Assembly (NCBI RefSeq): GCF_002892835.1
Contig: NZ_PJMB01000001.1
Coordinates: 186,001 to 250,000 of the forward strand
Direction: 5' to 3'
DNA length: 64,000 nt
Source of the DNA: Arthrobacter sp. AFG7.2
Lineage (GTDB): Bacteria > Actinomycetota > Actinomycetes > Actinomycetales > Micrococcaceae
The notes beneath the pieces are model-generated. The model saw only the letters and a program-made list of their open reading frames with translations, made no database searches and had not been told where the DNA came from. The translations under genes and the position numbers were made by a program. This document shows, one piece after another, positions 8,253-17,030 of this stretch (its first letter is position 1; each line of letters begins with the position of its first letter).

Positions 8253-8768
8253 ATGTCCTTTTTCCGCACGCTTGCCCGTCCAATGCTGGCCTCCAGTTTC
8301 GTCATCGCCGGAGTGGATAAGCTCAAAAATGCCGACGACACCGCACAGCAGCTCTCGCCGCTGCTCCGCAAGGCTGCGGCATCCCTGCCGTTCAAGTCTG
8401 ACGAGAAGACCCTGGCCCGCGTTATTGGCGGAACCCAGGTGGGCGCCGGCGTGCTTTTTGGACTGGGTAAATTCTCCAGGCTGTCAGCAACGGTACTCAC
8501 CGTGATCTCTCTTTTGAACACCTTTGTTGAATGGCGCAGCGCTGACATCAGCACCAGGGAAGGGCGCGAGAACCGGCGCAACCAGCTGCTCAAGAACCTG
8601 TCCCTGAGCGGCGGAGCCTTGCTGGCCTCCGTTGACACGGCCGGTAAGCCTGGCCTGGCCTGGCGCGCCGAGCACCTTGCCGCTGACGCCCGGAAGACCA
8701 CCAACAAGAAGCTCACCAAGGCTGACAAGGCCGTGCGCCGCGCGGTGGAACAGGCCACGGGGGCATAA
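8253..8768 (+). CDS. DoxX-family membrane protein
   Basis: A 171-residue protein with the DoxX layout of a short N-terminal helix (RPMLASSFVIAGVDKLKN) and further hydrophobic segments near residues 50-70 and 70-90. A basic C-terminal tail follows. The ATG at 8253 follows AGGAGGA with a 5-nt spacer. The upstream in-frame extension to 8106 overlaps the divergent sigH promoter region and is unlikely. DoxX proteins are linked to redox and thiol stress in actinobacteria, which fits the sigH neighbour, but its own promoter does not show an obvious SigH consensus. Confidence 0.83.
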   Translation: MSFFRTLARPMLASSFVIAGVDKLKNADDTAQQLSPLLRKAAASLPFKSDEKTLARVIGGTQVGAGVLFGLGKFSRLSATVLTVISLLNTFVEWRSADISTREGRENRRNQLLKNLSLSGGALLASVDTAGKPGLAWRAEHLAADARKTTNKKLTKADKAVRRAVEQATGA

Positions 8769-8774
8769 CAACGC

Positions 8775-10163
8775 ATGACCGCAGCAACAGCCGTCCGGGA
8801 TGACGCGGGAGCACCCGTCCCCCACTGGCCCGCACCCTTCGCGTCCCGGCCCATCAACGCCACCGTCACGGTGCCCGGTTCAAAGTCGCTGACCAACAGG
8901 TACCTGGTGCTCGCGGCGTTGGCGGACGGGCCGTCCCGGCTCCGGGCGCCTCTGCATTCCAGGGACTCCGCGCTCATGATCGAGGCGCTTCGCCAGTTGG
9001 GTGCCAGCATTACCGAGGTACCGGGGGACGGCGCCTTCGGGCCCGACCTGGAGGTTGTTCCACTGGACCCGGCCGCTGCGGCGTCACTGGCAAGGATCGA
9101 CTGCGGCCTGGCCGGTACGGTCATGCGGTTCGTTCCGCCCCTGGCCGCGCTGCGGAACGGCAGCAGCGTCTTCGACGGCGACCCGCACGCCCGCAAACGG
9201 CCGATGGGAACCATCATCGAGGCGCTCAGGGCGCTGGGGGTGGCCGTGTCCGCCGAGGAGGGCGGCACGCCGTCGTCGTTGCCGTTCGCGGTGGAAGGCA
9301 CAGGTGAAGTGCGCGGCGGCCACCTGGTCATCGATGCCAGTGCTTCTTCCCAGTTCGTTTCGGCACTGCTCCTGGTGGGTGCCCGGTTCACGGAAGGCCT
9401 GCACCTGGAACACGTGGGCAAGCCCGTGCCCAGCCTCGACCACATCAGCATGACGGTCGCAGTCCTGCGGGGCGCGGGAGTTGTTGTTGATGATTCTGTG
9501 CCCAATCACTGGGTGGTCAGCCCCGGTCCCATCCGTGCGTTTGATCAGCGGATTGAGCAGGACCTGTCCAATGCCGGTCCTTTCCTCGCTGCCGCGCTGG
9601 CCTCGTGCGGGACGGTGCGGATTCCCGGCTGGCCGGAGGAAACGCAGCAGGTTGGTGATCTCTGGCGCAGTATCCTGCCCAGGCTGGGGGCGAAGGTCAC
9701 GCTGCAGGACGGCGTCCTCACGGTTACGGGGGGCCCGGCTATCAAGGGCGGGGATTTCGCCGACACCAGCGAGCTTGCCCCCACCGTGGCAGCCCTCTGC
9801 GCCTTGGCCACCGGACCCTCGCGGCTGACCGGGATTGCCCATTTGCGGGGCCACGAGACCGACCGCCTCGCTGCCCTTGTCTCCGAGATCAACCGCCTGG
9901 GCGGAGACGCCGAGGAAACCAGCGATGGTTTGGTGATCCGGCCCGCCGCGCTGCACGCCGGCGTCGTCCACAGCTATGCCGACCACCGGATGGCAACCGC
10001 CGGTGCAATCATTGGCCTCGCCGTGGAGGGCGTCCAGGTGGAGGATATCGGCACTACCGCGAAGACCATGCCGGACTTCCCCCGCTTGTGGGCCGGCATG
10101 CTGGCGCAGAACAACCCGTCTGAACCGTCCGCGGAAGGTTCCCGCGGTGGCGCGGAGCACTGA
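8775..10163 (+). CDS. aroA: 3-phosphoshikimate 1-carboxyvinyltransferase (EPSP synthase)
   Basis: A 462-residue enzyme of the shikimate pathway that joins shikimate-3-phosphate and phosphoenolpyruvate. Family motifs are present in order: VPGSKSLTNRYLVLAAL (substrate-binding Lys), CGLAGTVMRF, DPHARKRPMGTIIEAL, a duplicated alpha/beta inside-out barrel, and DHRMATAGAIIGL near the C-terminus. It starts 7 nt after the DoxX gene and its 3' end overlaps rsgA by 17 nt. It is probably transcribed with both. Confidence 0.97.
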   Translation: MTAATAVRDDAGAPVPHWPAPFASRPINATVTVPGSKSLTNRYLVLAALADGPSRLRAPLHSRDSALMIEALRQLGASITEVPGDGAFGPDLEVVPLDPAAAASLARIDCGLAGTVMRFVPPLAALRNGSSVFDGDPHARKRPMGTIIEALRALGVAVSAEEGGTPSSLPFAVEGTGEVRGGHLVIDASASSQFVSALLLVGARFTEGLHLEHVGKPVPSLDHISMTVAVLRGAGVVVDDSVPNHWVVSPGPIRAFDQRIEQDLSNAGPFLAAALASCGTVRIPGWPEETQQVGDLWRSILPRLGAKVTLQDGVLTVTGGPAIKGGDFADTSELAPTVAALCALATGPSRLTGIAHLRGHETDRLAALVSEINRLGGDAEETSDGLVIRPAALHAGVVHSYADHRMATAGAIIGLAVEGVQVEDIGTTAKTMPDFPRLWAGMLAQNNPSEPSAEGSRGGAEH

Positions 10164-11262
10164 CTCCTGGGATGAGTCGGACGTCCGGATCCGGCCCAGC
10201 AAGAAGGGTTCCAGGCCGCGCACCAAGGACAGGCCCAGCCACGACGACGCCGTCACCGGACGCATCATCACCGTTGACCGGGGCAGGTACACCGCGGTGG
10301 TGGGCGAGGACTCCGGCAACGAACGCGTGGTCATCGCCGCGAGGGCCCGGGAACTGCGCCGGAACCCGGTGGTCGCGGGAGACTTTGTGTCGCTTGTGGG
10401 CGACGTCTCCGGTGAGCCGGATACCTTGGCGCGGCTGGTGAAGATCCAGGACCGCAAGACCCTCCTGCGGCGCAGCGCCGATGACACGGATCCTGTTGAA
10501 CGCGCCGTGGTGGCCAACGCCGACCAGTTGGTGGTCGTGGTGGCAGCAGCCAACCCGGAGCCCCGCACAGGCTTCATTGACCGCGCCCTGGTTGCGGCGT
10601 ACGACGCCGGCATCGAGCCGATCCTGCTGGTCACTAAGGCGGACGTCAAGGACCCCGCGGAGCTGCTGTCCAACTACACCCACCTGGACTTCCCGGTCAT
10701 CATCAGCCGGACTGCGGATAAGCGGGCGTCAGGTATCGATGCCCGTTCCGACGACGGCCTGTCCGCCCGGCTGGACAGCGCCGCCGTCGCGGAACTGCGT
10801 TCCTACCTGGGCGGGAAGGTGACGGTCATGCTGGGGCATTCAGGTGTTGGCAAGTCAACGATGGTCAACGCGCTGACCGGAGCGGAAAGGGCTACCGGTG
10901 GGGTGAACGCGGTGACCGGACGCGGAAGGCACACGTCGTCGTCGGCCCTCGCGCTGCGCCTTGCCGACGCTCCCGCCGGCAGCTGGATCATTGACACTCC
11001 GGGCATCCGCTCCTTCGGCCTTGCGCACGTGGACCCGGACCGGATCCTGCGGTCCTTCCCTGACCTGTCCCCGGGCACGGAGGGCTGCGAGCGCGGGTGC
11101 AAGCACACCGCCAGTGCTGTGGACTGTGGACTGGACGCCTGGGTGGCCGCGGGCCATGCCGGCCCCACCGGAGCAGCCCGGCTGGGCTCGCTGCGGCGCC
11201 TTCTCGGCACCGACCCGCGGATGGAGGCCCAGGAGGCCAAGGAACTGGGAAGCGTCAACTGA
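10147..11262 (+). CDS. rsgA: ribosome small subunit-dependent GTPase A
   Basis: A 371-residue circularly permuted GTPase that matures the 30S subunit. An N-terminal OB-fold (about residues 30-100, DAVTGRIITVDRGRYTAVV) is followed by the permuted G motifs: TKAD (G4), then GHSGVGKST (G1) and DTPG (G3). A zinc-binding tail, CERGCKHTASAVDC, ends the protein. The GTG at 10147 is preferred. Longer in-frame starts inside aroA have no ribosome binding site. It overlaps the end of aroA in another frame, suggesting coupled translation. Confidence 0.95.
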   Translation: MARSTDSWDESDVRIRPSKKGSRPRTKDRPSHDDAVTGRIITVDRGRYTAVVGEDSGNERVVIAARARELRRNPVVAGDFVSLVGDVSGEPDTLARLVKIQDRKTLLRRSADDTDPVERAVVANADQLVVVVAAANPEPRTGFIDRALVAAYDAGIEPILLVTKADVKDPAELLSNYTHLDFPVIISRTADKRASGIDARSDDGLSARLDSAAVAELRSYLGGKVTVMLGHSGVGKSTMVNALTGAERATGGVNAVTGRGRHTSSSALALRLADAPAGSWIIDTPGIRSFGLAHVDPDRILRSFPDLSPGTEGCERGCKHTASAVDCGLDAWVAAGHAGPTGAARLGSLRRLLGTDPRMEAQEAKELGSVN

Positions 11263-11309
11263 CGGTCCCGCTTCCCGGCAGAATCGCGCGCAGACGGTAG
11301 TTTGGAACC

Positions 11310-12122
11310 ATGATCCAACCCGCTTCGAGCTACAACGATGACCTGCGCCTGGCCCATGTCCTGGCCGATTCCGTGGATGACCAGACCATGAGCCGTTTCA
11401 AGGCGCAGGACCTCCACATTGAGACCAAGCCGGACCTGACGCCTGTCACGGACGCGGACAAGGCGGCCGAAGAGGCCATCCGCGGCCAGCTTTCCCGCTC
11501 CCGTCCGCGTGACGCCGTCCTCGGCGAAGAGTTCGGCAGCACGGGCCACGGCTCACGGCGGTGGATCATCGATCCGATTGACGGCACCAAGAACTTTGTC
11601 CGTGGTGTTCCGGTCTGGGCCACCCTGATCGCCCTGGTGGACGAAGGCGAGCCCGTTGTTGGAGTAGTCAGCGCCCCGGCCCTTGGCAAGCGCTGGTGGG
11701 CGGCGAAGGGCATGGGCGCCTACATGGGCCGTTCGCTGGCTGCCGCCACCAGGCTCCGGGTGTCCAACGTTTCCAGCCTGTCCGACGCCTCCCTGTCCTA
11801 CTCGAGCCTTGGCGGCTGGAAGGAACGGGGCAACTTCGACGAATTCCTGGGCCTCACCGAGGATGTGTGGCGGACCCGGGCCTTTGGTGACTTCTGGTCC
11901 TACTGCATGGTGGCCGAGGGTTCGGTGGACATTGCCTGCGAGCCCGAACTGAACCTTTACGACATGGCCGCCCTGGTGCCGATCGTGGTGGAGGCCGGCG
12001 GGCGCTTCACCTCGCTGGAAGGCGAGGACGGACCCTTCGGAGGCAACGCCCTCGCCACCAACTCCATCCTGCACTCGGAGGTGCTGCGCCGGTTGAACCC
12101 GGACCTGGACGACCTTCTCTGA
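11310..12122 (+). CDS. hisN: histidinol-phosphatase (inositol monophosphatase family)
   Basis: A 270-residue Mg-dependent phosphatase, the HisN type used for histidine synthesis in actinobacteria. Motifs are LGEEFG (metal-ligand Glu), DPIDGTKNF (metal-binding Asp pair) and, near residue 214, [17 protein letters not shown] with the final metal-ligand Asp. The length is normal. It lies 47 nt after rsgA on the same strand. A related inositol phosphatase function cannot be excluded from sequence alone. Confidence 0.9.
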   Translation: MIQPASSYNDDLRLAHVLADSVDDQTMSRFKAQDLHIETKPDLTPVTDADKAAEEAIRGQLSRSRPRDAVLGEEFGSTGHGSRRWIIDPIDGTKNFVRGVPVWATLIALVDEGEPVVGVVSAPALGKRWWAAKGMGAYMGRSLAAATRLRVSNVSSLSDASLSYSSLGGWKERGNFDEFLGLTEDVWRTRAFGDFWSYCMVAEGSVDIACEPELNLYDMAALVPIVVEAGGRFTSLEGEDGPFGGNALATNSILHSEVLRRLNPDLDDLL

Positions 12123-12142
12123 TTTCCCCTCCCCCGAATTTT

Positions 12143-12180
12143 CGACGGCGGCCAGCCCTTAGAGGTGCTGGCCGCCGTCG
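12143..12180 (+). terminator. hairpin after hisN
   Basis: A perfect 14-bp inverted repeat (CGACGGCGGCCAGC at 12143-12156, complement at 12167-12180) with a 10-nt loop lies 20 nt after the hisN stop. Only a short T-rich stretch follows, so termination strength is uncertain. Confidence 0.65.
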
Positions 12181-12280
12181 TTATGTTCGGTGGAAGCGTT
12201 CCTTTTCAGGCGGACGTAACAAAGCCCTTAACATTCCTGCCCGCTTTTTGCCTTCCCCGCCCATGTCCTACGCTCTTAAG

Positions 12281-12402
12281 CAGGTCACGAGTGCCAGCGC
12301 AAAACCCCGGTTTGCTGGCCGGCAACCCTCCATTCGCGGCGGGGTGCCCCGGGTGACGACCAGGCCGGTCCGGAACGGATGCGGCAAGCGCGGATTCCTG
12401 CC
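12281..12402 (+). ncRNA. SAM-IV riboswitch
   Basis: The leader reads GGTCACGAGTGCCAGCG, then CCCCGG, TTGCTGGCCGGCAACCCTCC, GCGGCGGGGTGCC, GGGTGACGACCAGG and GGCAAGCGCGG. These match, block by block, the conserved core of the actinobacterial SAM-IV riboswitch as I know it, including the P1 pair GGTCA/TGACC, the GGCAACCCTCC and GGGGTGCC core, and the 3' pseudoknot region. It ends about 29 nt before the class V aminotransferase start. SAM binding probably lowers expression of that gene. Confidence 0.9.
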
Positions 12403-12430
12403 CGGAGTCCTGTTCTGAAGTGAGGTCTCT

Positions 12431-13849
12431 GTGACAACTGCCACCGTCTCCCCCAACGTCGCCATCCAGCCTGCAACCGCTGTCCTTCCTGACCAGCGGC
12501 AGGCCCTCGCCGGCCGTCCCCTCGCGGCAGTCACGGGCGCCGAAATCCAGGCGCCGCTGATCCATGGCGGACACGTCCGCTACGCCAACCTCGACTATGG
12601 CGCGTCCGCGCCGGCGCTCTCCGTGGTGTCCGCGTACCTCAATGAAATTCTCCCGTTCTACGCGAGTGTCCACCGTGGTGCCGGCTACGCATCCCAAATC
12701 AGCACCTCGGTGTACGAAAATGCCCGCGCCATCGTCCGCGAGTTTGTGAACGGCCGCCCGGATGACTCGGTGATTTTCACCCGGAACACGACCGATTCAC
12801 TCAACCTGCTGGCCGGTTGCCTGCCTGTGACCGGCGGACGGCCCGATGGCGACGTCCTGTACCTCGACATCGAGCACCACGCCAACCTGCTCCCGTGGCA
12901 GGGAGTTCCGCATCGCAGCATCGTGGCAGCGGACACGGTTGCCGGAACCGTTGATGCGGTGCGTGCCGAACTGCAGCAGGGCGGGGTGAGCCTGCTGGCC
13001 GTCACCGGAGCGTCCAATGTCACCGGTGAAATCCTGCCGGTCCGAACCCTTGCCGAACTCGCCCACAACCATGGCGCACGGATTGTTGTGGACGCGGCCC
13101 AGCTGGCACCCCACCGCCGTATCAACATCACCGCGGACGACGTCGACTACATCGCCTTCTCCGGGCACAAGCTGTACGCACCCTTTGGTTCAGGCGTGCT
13201 GGTAGGCCGTCCGGATTGGCTCGACGCCGGGACTCCGCACCTGGCGGGCGGCGGCGCCGTCAAGGAAGCAAGGCTCGACGGCGTCAGCTGGGCCACCGGC
13301 CCTGCCCGCCACGAGGGCGGGTCACCCAACGTTTTGGGAGCGGCCACCCTGGCACGTGCCACGCAGGTCATTGCCGGGCTGGACCCGGACCGGTGGCACG
13401 CCCACGAAGCAGCCATCCGCTCCTACCTGGTGGATGGCCTGCGGGAGATCGACGGCGTCACGGTGCACCAGATTTTCAGAGACACCGATACGGACACGAT
13501 CGGTGTGGTCAACTTCTCCGTCGAGGGCTACGACGCCGGCCTGGTGGCTGCCTACCTTTCGGCAGAGCACGGAGTGGGCCTCCGCGACGGCCGGTTCTGT
13601 GCCCACCCGCTGCTGAAGCGGCTGGGGCTGCCGTCCGGCTCACTCCGGGCCAGCTTCGGCGTCGGATCCAGGCTGGAAGATGCCCAGCGGCTCCTCGCCG
13701 GCATCCGGGACCTCCGCAGCAAGGGCCTTGGCTGGGACTATGTGGTGGACGCAGGCCGCTGGGTTCCCGCCAACGACAACCGCACCTATCCCCACTGGGC
13801 GCCCAACACCCCCGGAACTGCCGGCGCGGCCCCCTGCATCGACGACTGA
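12431..13849 (+). CDS. class V aminotransferase (cysteine desulfurase/SufS-like), SAM-riboswitch controlled
   Basis: A 472-residue PLP enzyme of the NifS/SufS fold. It has FTRNTTDSLNLLA, VTGASNVTGEILPV, VVDAAQLAPHRR, and the PLP-lysine motif IAFSGHKLYAPFGSGVLVGR; a C-terminal RASFGVGSRLEDAQRLL region follows. The long N-terminal arm (about 40 residues) is unusual for SufS. The GTG at 12431 follows GAAGTGAGG. A SAM-IV riboswitch lies directly upstream, so it most likely acts in sulfur amino acid metabolism, for example cysteine or methionine-linked sulfur transfer. The substrate cannot be read from sequence. Confidence 0.9.
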   Translation: MTTATVSPNVAIQPATAVLPDQRQALAGRPLAAVTGAEIQAPLIHGGHVRYANLDYGASAPALSVVSAYLNEILPFYASVHRGAGYASQISTSVYENARAIVREFVNGRPDDSVIFTRNTTDSLNLLAGCLPVTGGRPDGDVLYLDIEHHANLLPWQGVPHRSIVAADTVAGTVDAVRAELQQGGVSLLAVTGASNVTGEILPVRTLAELAHNHGARIVVDAAQLAPHRRINITADDVDYIAFSGHKLYAPFGSGVLVGRPDWLDAGTPHLAGGGAVKEARLDGVSWATGPARHEGGSPNVLGAATLARATQVIAGLDPDRWHAHEAAIRSYLVDGLREIDGVTVHQIFRDTDTDTIGVVNFSVEGYDAGLVAAYLSAEHGVGLRDGRFCAHPLLKRLGLPSGSLRASFGVGSRLEDAQRLLAGIRDLRSKGLGWDYVVDAGRWVPANDNRTYPHWAPNTPGTAGAAPCIDD

Positions 13850-13938
13850 GCTGGAGCCCTGGCGCCAGGTGCCCTGCCGCTGCAGCCGGTACGGTAAATT
13901 CGGATGGAACCAAAGGGACCGGATGAAGGAGGCCGCGC

Positions 13939-14697
13939 GTGGCACGGGGTGGCCCACGGCTGGATCACGGCCGGCGCAGGGAGCTGGGCCAGAGCTTCCA
14001 GGACGGCGGAAGGCATTACCAGCAGGTGAGGCCCGGCTATCCGGCTGAAACCGCGCGCTGGCTTGTACCCCCTGGAGCCCGTGATGTGCTCGACGTTGGC
14101 GCCGGAACCGGCAAGTTCACCGGGCTGCTGCTGGGTCTGGGGCATTCCGTCACCGCAGTGGATCCTTCCGCGGACATGCTCGGGCAGTTGACGAATCACT
14201 ATCCGGCTGCCACGGCCGTCCTTGGTACTGCAGAGGTGACAGGACTGCCTGACGCGGCCTTCGACGTCGTTACCGTAGCCCAGGCCTGGCACTGGTGCGA
14301 TGCCCTGAGGGCAAGTACGGAAGCAGCGCGTGTCCTCCGCCCCCGGGGAACGCTGGGGCTCGTCTGGAACCAATTGGACACTTCCGTCCCGTGGGTCCAC
14401 CGGCTGTCCCGGATCATGCACGCCGGGGACGTCTACAAGCCGGGTTTCCGGCCCCTGGTGGGACCCGAGTTCGAGGGGCTGGAGGACCACGTGACGCCGT
14501 GGCAGGACTCCGTCACCACCACCGGCCTGATTGAACTGGCAAAGTCCCGGAGTTATTACCTGCGTGCCGGTGAAGCCACCCGGGCGAAGGTCATGGCGAA
14601 CCTGGACTGGTACCTGCATGAGCATCTGGGCCATGGGCCGGACGACCAACTGGAGCTGCCCTACCTGGCCCTGGCATGGCGGGCAGTCCGGGCTTGA
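13939..14697 (+). CDS. SAM-dependent class I methyltransferase
   Basis: A 252-residue methyltransferase. Motif I is VLDVGAGTGKFTGLL (about residues 49-63), followed by the acidic VDPSADML loop, a FDVVTVAQAWHW segment and LRPRGTLGLVWNQ. This is the layout of small-molecule methyltransferases of the Methyltransf_11 family. The GTG start follows AAGGAGG. It is 89 nt after the aminotransferase, so it might belong to the same SAM-regulated transcript. The substrate is unknown. Confidence 0.88.
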   Translation: MARGGPRLDHGRRRELGQSFQDGGRHYQQVRPGYPAETARWLVPPGARDVLDVGAGTGKFTGLLLGLGHSVTAVDPSADMLGQLTNHYPAATAVLGTAEVTGLPDAAFDVVTVAQAWHWCDALRASTEAARVLRPRGTLGLVWNQLDTSVPWVHRLSRIMHAGDVYKPGFRPLVGPEFEGLEDHVTPWQDSVTTTGLIELAKSRSYYLRAGEATRAKVMANLDWYLHEHLGHGPDDQLELPYLALAWRAVRA

Positions 14698-14746
14698 GCA
14701 TTTGCCGCTCCGCACGCGGGCAACGATAGCCGGTAGGCTGGATGCC

Positions 14747-15475
14747 GTGAAGACCAGCGCGCCCTCCTCCTCCATCGAGGACTACGTCAAGGTCATCTAC
14801 TCGTTCACGGAGTGGCAGGACAAGCCCATCACCTCCTCGCAGCTGGCGCAGCGCCTGGGGGTTGCCAACTCATCGGTTTCGGAAATGGTCCGCAAGCTGA
14901 AGGACCAGGGACTGGTGGACCACAAGCCCTACAGCGCCGTCAGGCTCACGGATGCCGGCCTTCGCCTTGCCCTGTCCATGGTGCGGCGCCACCGCCTGAT
15001 CGAGACTTACCTGGTGCAGCAGTTGGGGTACAGCTGGGATGAGGTCCACGATGAGGCCGAGTTGCTGGAGCACGCCGTATCAGACACCTTCATAGAACGC
15101 GTGGCAGCAAAGCTGGGTAACCCCCAGCGCGATCCGCACGGCGATCCCATCCCGACGGCGGACGGCGAGGTCTTCATGCCCCACGCGCACCTCATGGCCG
15201 AGCTCGACCAGGGCCACACAGGACGAATAACCAGGATCAGCGATGACAACCCCGAGCTCCTCCGCTACCTGGCAGCGGAGGAGATAGACCTCGACGCAGA
15301 AGTGGAAGTCGTGGGACGCCGGCCCTTTGGGGGCGCCCTGGTGGTAAGGATCAGGAACTCGGGCAGGACGCGGGACTATGACCTGGCTGATGAAATCACC
15401 ACCGCTTTGTGGGTTCACACGTCCCAGGCGCATCCCGGCTGCCTTCTCGGGGACGCTGATTTGCCTGCGGTATGA
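14747..15475 (+). CDS. mntR: DtxR/MntR-family metal-dependent regulator, manganese-type ligands
   Basis: A 242-residue repressor. An N-terminal winged helix (residues 10-70, SSQLAQRLGVANSSVSEMVR) is followed by the metal-binding dimerisation domain with H82, E86, E105, E108 and H109, and a C-terminal SH3-like domain. In the two positions that separate metal specificity it has Asp12 (IEDYVKVIY) and Glu105 (EAELLEH). These are the MntR residues rather than the Met/Cys of DtxR/IdeR, so Mn(II) sensing is more likely than iron. The GTG at 14747 is chosen because the protein then starts at the conserved winged helix. It overlaps crcB by 4 nt. Confidence 0.9.
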   Translation: MKTSAPSSSIEDYVKVIYSFTEWQDKPITSSQLAQRLGVANSSVSEMVRKLKDQGLVDHKPYSAVRLTDAGLRLALSMVRRHRLIETYLVQQLGYSWDEVHDEAELLEHAVSDTFIERVAAKLGNPQRDPHGDPIPTADGEVFMPHAHLMAELDQGHTGRITRISDDNPELLRYLAAEEIDLDAEVEVVGRRPFGGALVVRIRNSGRTRDYDLADEITTALWVHTSQAHPGCLLGDADLPAV

Positions 15476-15900
15476 GCGTGCCGCAACGTCCCGGCGTGCC
15501 GTCGGCCCGGGCCTGGCTGGCGGTTGCCGCGGGTGGCCTGGCAGGCACTGAACTGCGGTATGGCCTTGGGCTTGCCTTTCCGGAGCTCCCCGGCTCTTTT
15601 CCCTGGACTACCCTTTCCATCAACGTGGCCGGCAGCTTTGTCCTGGCCACGCTGACTACCGCCTGGATGTCCCGCCCACAAACTGCATTCTGGTTGCGGG
15701 CAGGGCTGGGGCCGGGGTTGCTGGGGTCCTTCACCACGTTCTCTGCCGTGGTCTTCTCTTTGGACCAGCTGGCGCAAGCCGGACAACACATGGTCTGGGT
15801 TGTGTACCTGGCGTTGTCGTTGGTGGCGGGGCTGGCAGCCGCGGCGCTGGGCTGGCGATTGGGCAAACTGATTGGCCTGCCTTCCGGTGGCCGGCGATGA
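15472..15900 (+). CDS. crcB: fluoride channel subunit CrcB/Fluc (first of a pair)
   Basis: A 142-residue membrane protein with four transmembrane helices and the Fluc motif GSFTTFSAVVFSL. The INVAGSFVL segment is the conserved N-rich pore helix. It overlaps mntR upstream (ATGA) and the second crcB downstream (ATGA). Paired Fluc genes usually make heterodimeric channels that export fluoride. Confidence 0.93.
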   Translation: MSVPQRPGVPSARAWLAVAAGGLAGTELRYGLGLAFPELPGSFPWTTLSINVAGSFVLATLTTAWMSRPQTAFWLRAGLGPGLLGSFTTFSAVVFSLDQLAQAGQHMVWVVYLALSLVAGLAAAALGWRLGKLIGLPSGGRR

Positions 15901-16316
15901 TGACGGCGGTCCTGGTAGGAGTTTTTGGGGTGGCCGGCACCCTTCTCCGCTTCGGTATTGACAGCTGGTTTGCCCATCATGCCTCGACCCGCACTGACCG
16001 AACGGCAATCCCCGGCCCTGGCCCTGGCACAGGCCCTAGCCTGCACTGGCCTTGGGCCACGCTGCTGGTAAACGTGGGCGGTTGCTTCATTATTGGTGCG
16101 GCGCATGGCTTTACTGCGGGGCTGGGACTGGCTGCTGAGTGGCAGGCCGGGCTGGCAACGGGACTGGCCGGCGGGCTGACCACCTTCAGCTCCTGGACCA
16201 CCGCCACTGTACGGTTGCTGGCTGAGGAACGCCTGGGTGCAGCAGCGATGAATATTGCCGTGAACCTGGTCCTGGGCTTTGCTGCTGCGGGGGCAGGTAG
16301 CGCCCTGGTGTCCTAG
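15897..16316 (+). CDS. crcB: fluoride channel subunit CrcB/Fluc (second of a pair)
   Basis: A 139-residue Fluc protein with four predicted helices, LLRFGIDSWF, LLVNVGGCFIIG and the GLTTFSSWT motif. It has a Pro/Gly-rich insertion (about residues 40-55) absent from its partner. It overlaps the upstream crcB by 4 nt, so the two are probably co-translated to form a heterodimer. No fluoride riboswitch is visible before the operon. Confidence 0.93.
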   Translation: MMTAVLVGVFGVAGTLLRFGIDSWFAHHASTRTDRTAIPGPGPGTGPSLHWPWATLLVNVGGCFIIGAAHGFTAGLGLAAEWQAGLATGLAGGLTTFSSWTTATVRLLAEERLGAAAMNIAVNLVLGFAAAGAGSALVS

Positions 16317-16389
16317 CTATCGGAAGCACCCCGGACTGAACTGCCGGTCAGGAGACTTGATTTGGCGGCCTCCCGTATCGTGGATGGTG

Positions 16390-16755
16390 ATGATTAGCAG
16401 ACGTGACGCGGCCATTGCCCTTGATGTACCCATGGAAATGGCACAGCGCCACGGCCTTCCCAAGTGGATGACCGAGGCCCAGCTGGGTGAGATCCTGGAC
16501 AACCCGCCGCCCTGGCTGGTCCAGTCCCGTGCAAACCGGACCGGCAAGCGCCCCGTGTGGGTCCATCTGGAATGCGCCGTGTGCGGCTACGAGGAAGCAG
16601 CCCGCCCCAAGAAGTGGTGGCCTGAGTTTACCTACGTGGTCTGCGAGCACCACTCCCCTGCCGACGGTCCGCCGGTGCAGCCGGGCTTCATCCGGAGTGA
16701 ATTCGACGGCGTAGGCACGCGCTTCGTCGGCATCGCTGACGTAGCCGGTGGCTGA
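16390..16755 (+). CDS. hypothetical protein with putative Cys/His zinc site
   Basis: A 121-residue soluble protein that I do not recognise as a named family. The N-terminal part (DAAIALDVPMEMAQRHG) could form a small helical bundle. The central part has NPPPWLVQSRANRTGKRPVW. The C-terminal part has CAVCGYEEAARPKKWWPEFT followed by YVVCEHH, which looks like a CxxC...CxxH zinc ribbon. Start codons at 16384, 16387 and 16390 are all in frame; 16390 is chosen because GGATGGTG lies immediately before it. Coding character is good. Function unknown. Confidence 0.7.
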   Translation: MISRRDAAIALDVPMEMAQRHGLPKWMTEAQLGEILDNPPPWLVQSRANRTGKRPVWVHLECAVCGYEEAARPKKWWPEFTYVVCEHHSPADGPPVQPGFIRSEFDGVGTRFVGIADVAGG

Positions 16756-16948
16756 CTTCCGGAAGTAATGGCCCCGCCTCTTGAGGGGCGGCCGTCCACG
16801 CGGTTCACTGGTGATTCCACACGACTGATCGTGATGACGGTCCCGTCGCATCGTCGTCGTCATTTCTGCCACGCGGTTCGACGCCTTGTCTTGCCGCACC
16901 TCCAGGACAACCGGCTACTGGTCCCCAGACGGTCCTCGGGGGCAACAA
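16756..16948. other. intergenic region, nothing recognised
   Basis: This stretch lies between the hypothetical gene and the ssrA terminator. It has a short GC-rich imperfect hairpin near 16771-16790 and no convincing gene or promoter. Confidence 0.4.
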
Positions 16949-16980
16949 AAAACACCCCGGTCAGAAGACCGGGGTGTTTT
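16949..16980 (-). terminator. terminator of ssrA
   Basis: A perfect 14-bp inverted repeat (AAAACACCCCGGTC at 16949-16962, complement at 16967-16980) with a 4-nt loop. On the minus strand it ends in TTTTTT, so it terminates the ssrA transcript. It may also stop plus-strand transcription. Confidence 0.9.
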
Positions 16981-17030
16981 CCTGGTGGCTGCAGACCTCC
17001 GCGAAGAAAGTCTACGGCCGCCACAAAATG

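Noticed and set aside
15300..15475. Fluoride riboswitch before the crcB pair
   Set aside because: The sequence before the first crcB is mntR coding sequence and shows no fluoride aptamer core.
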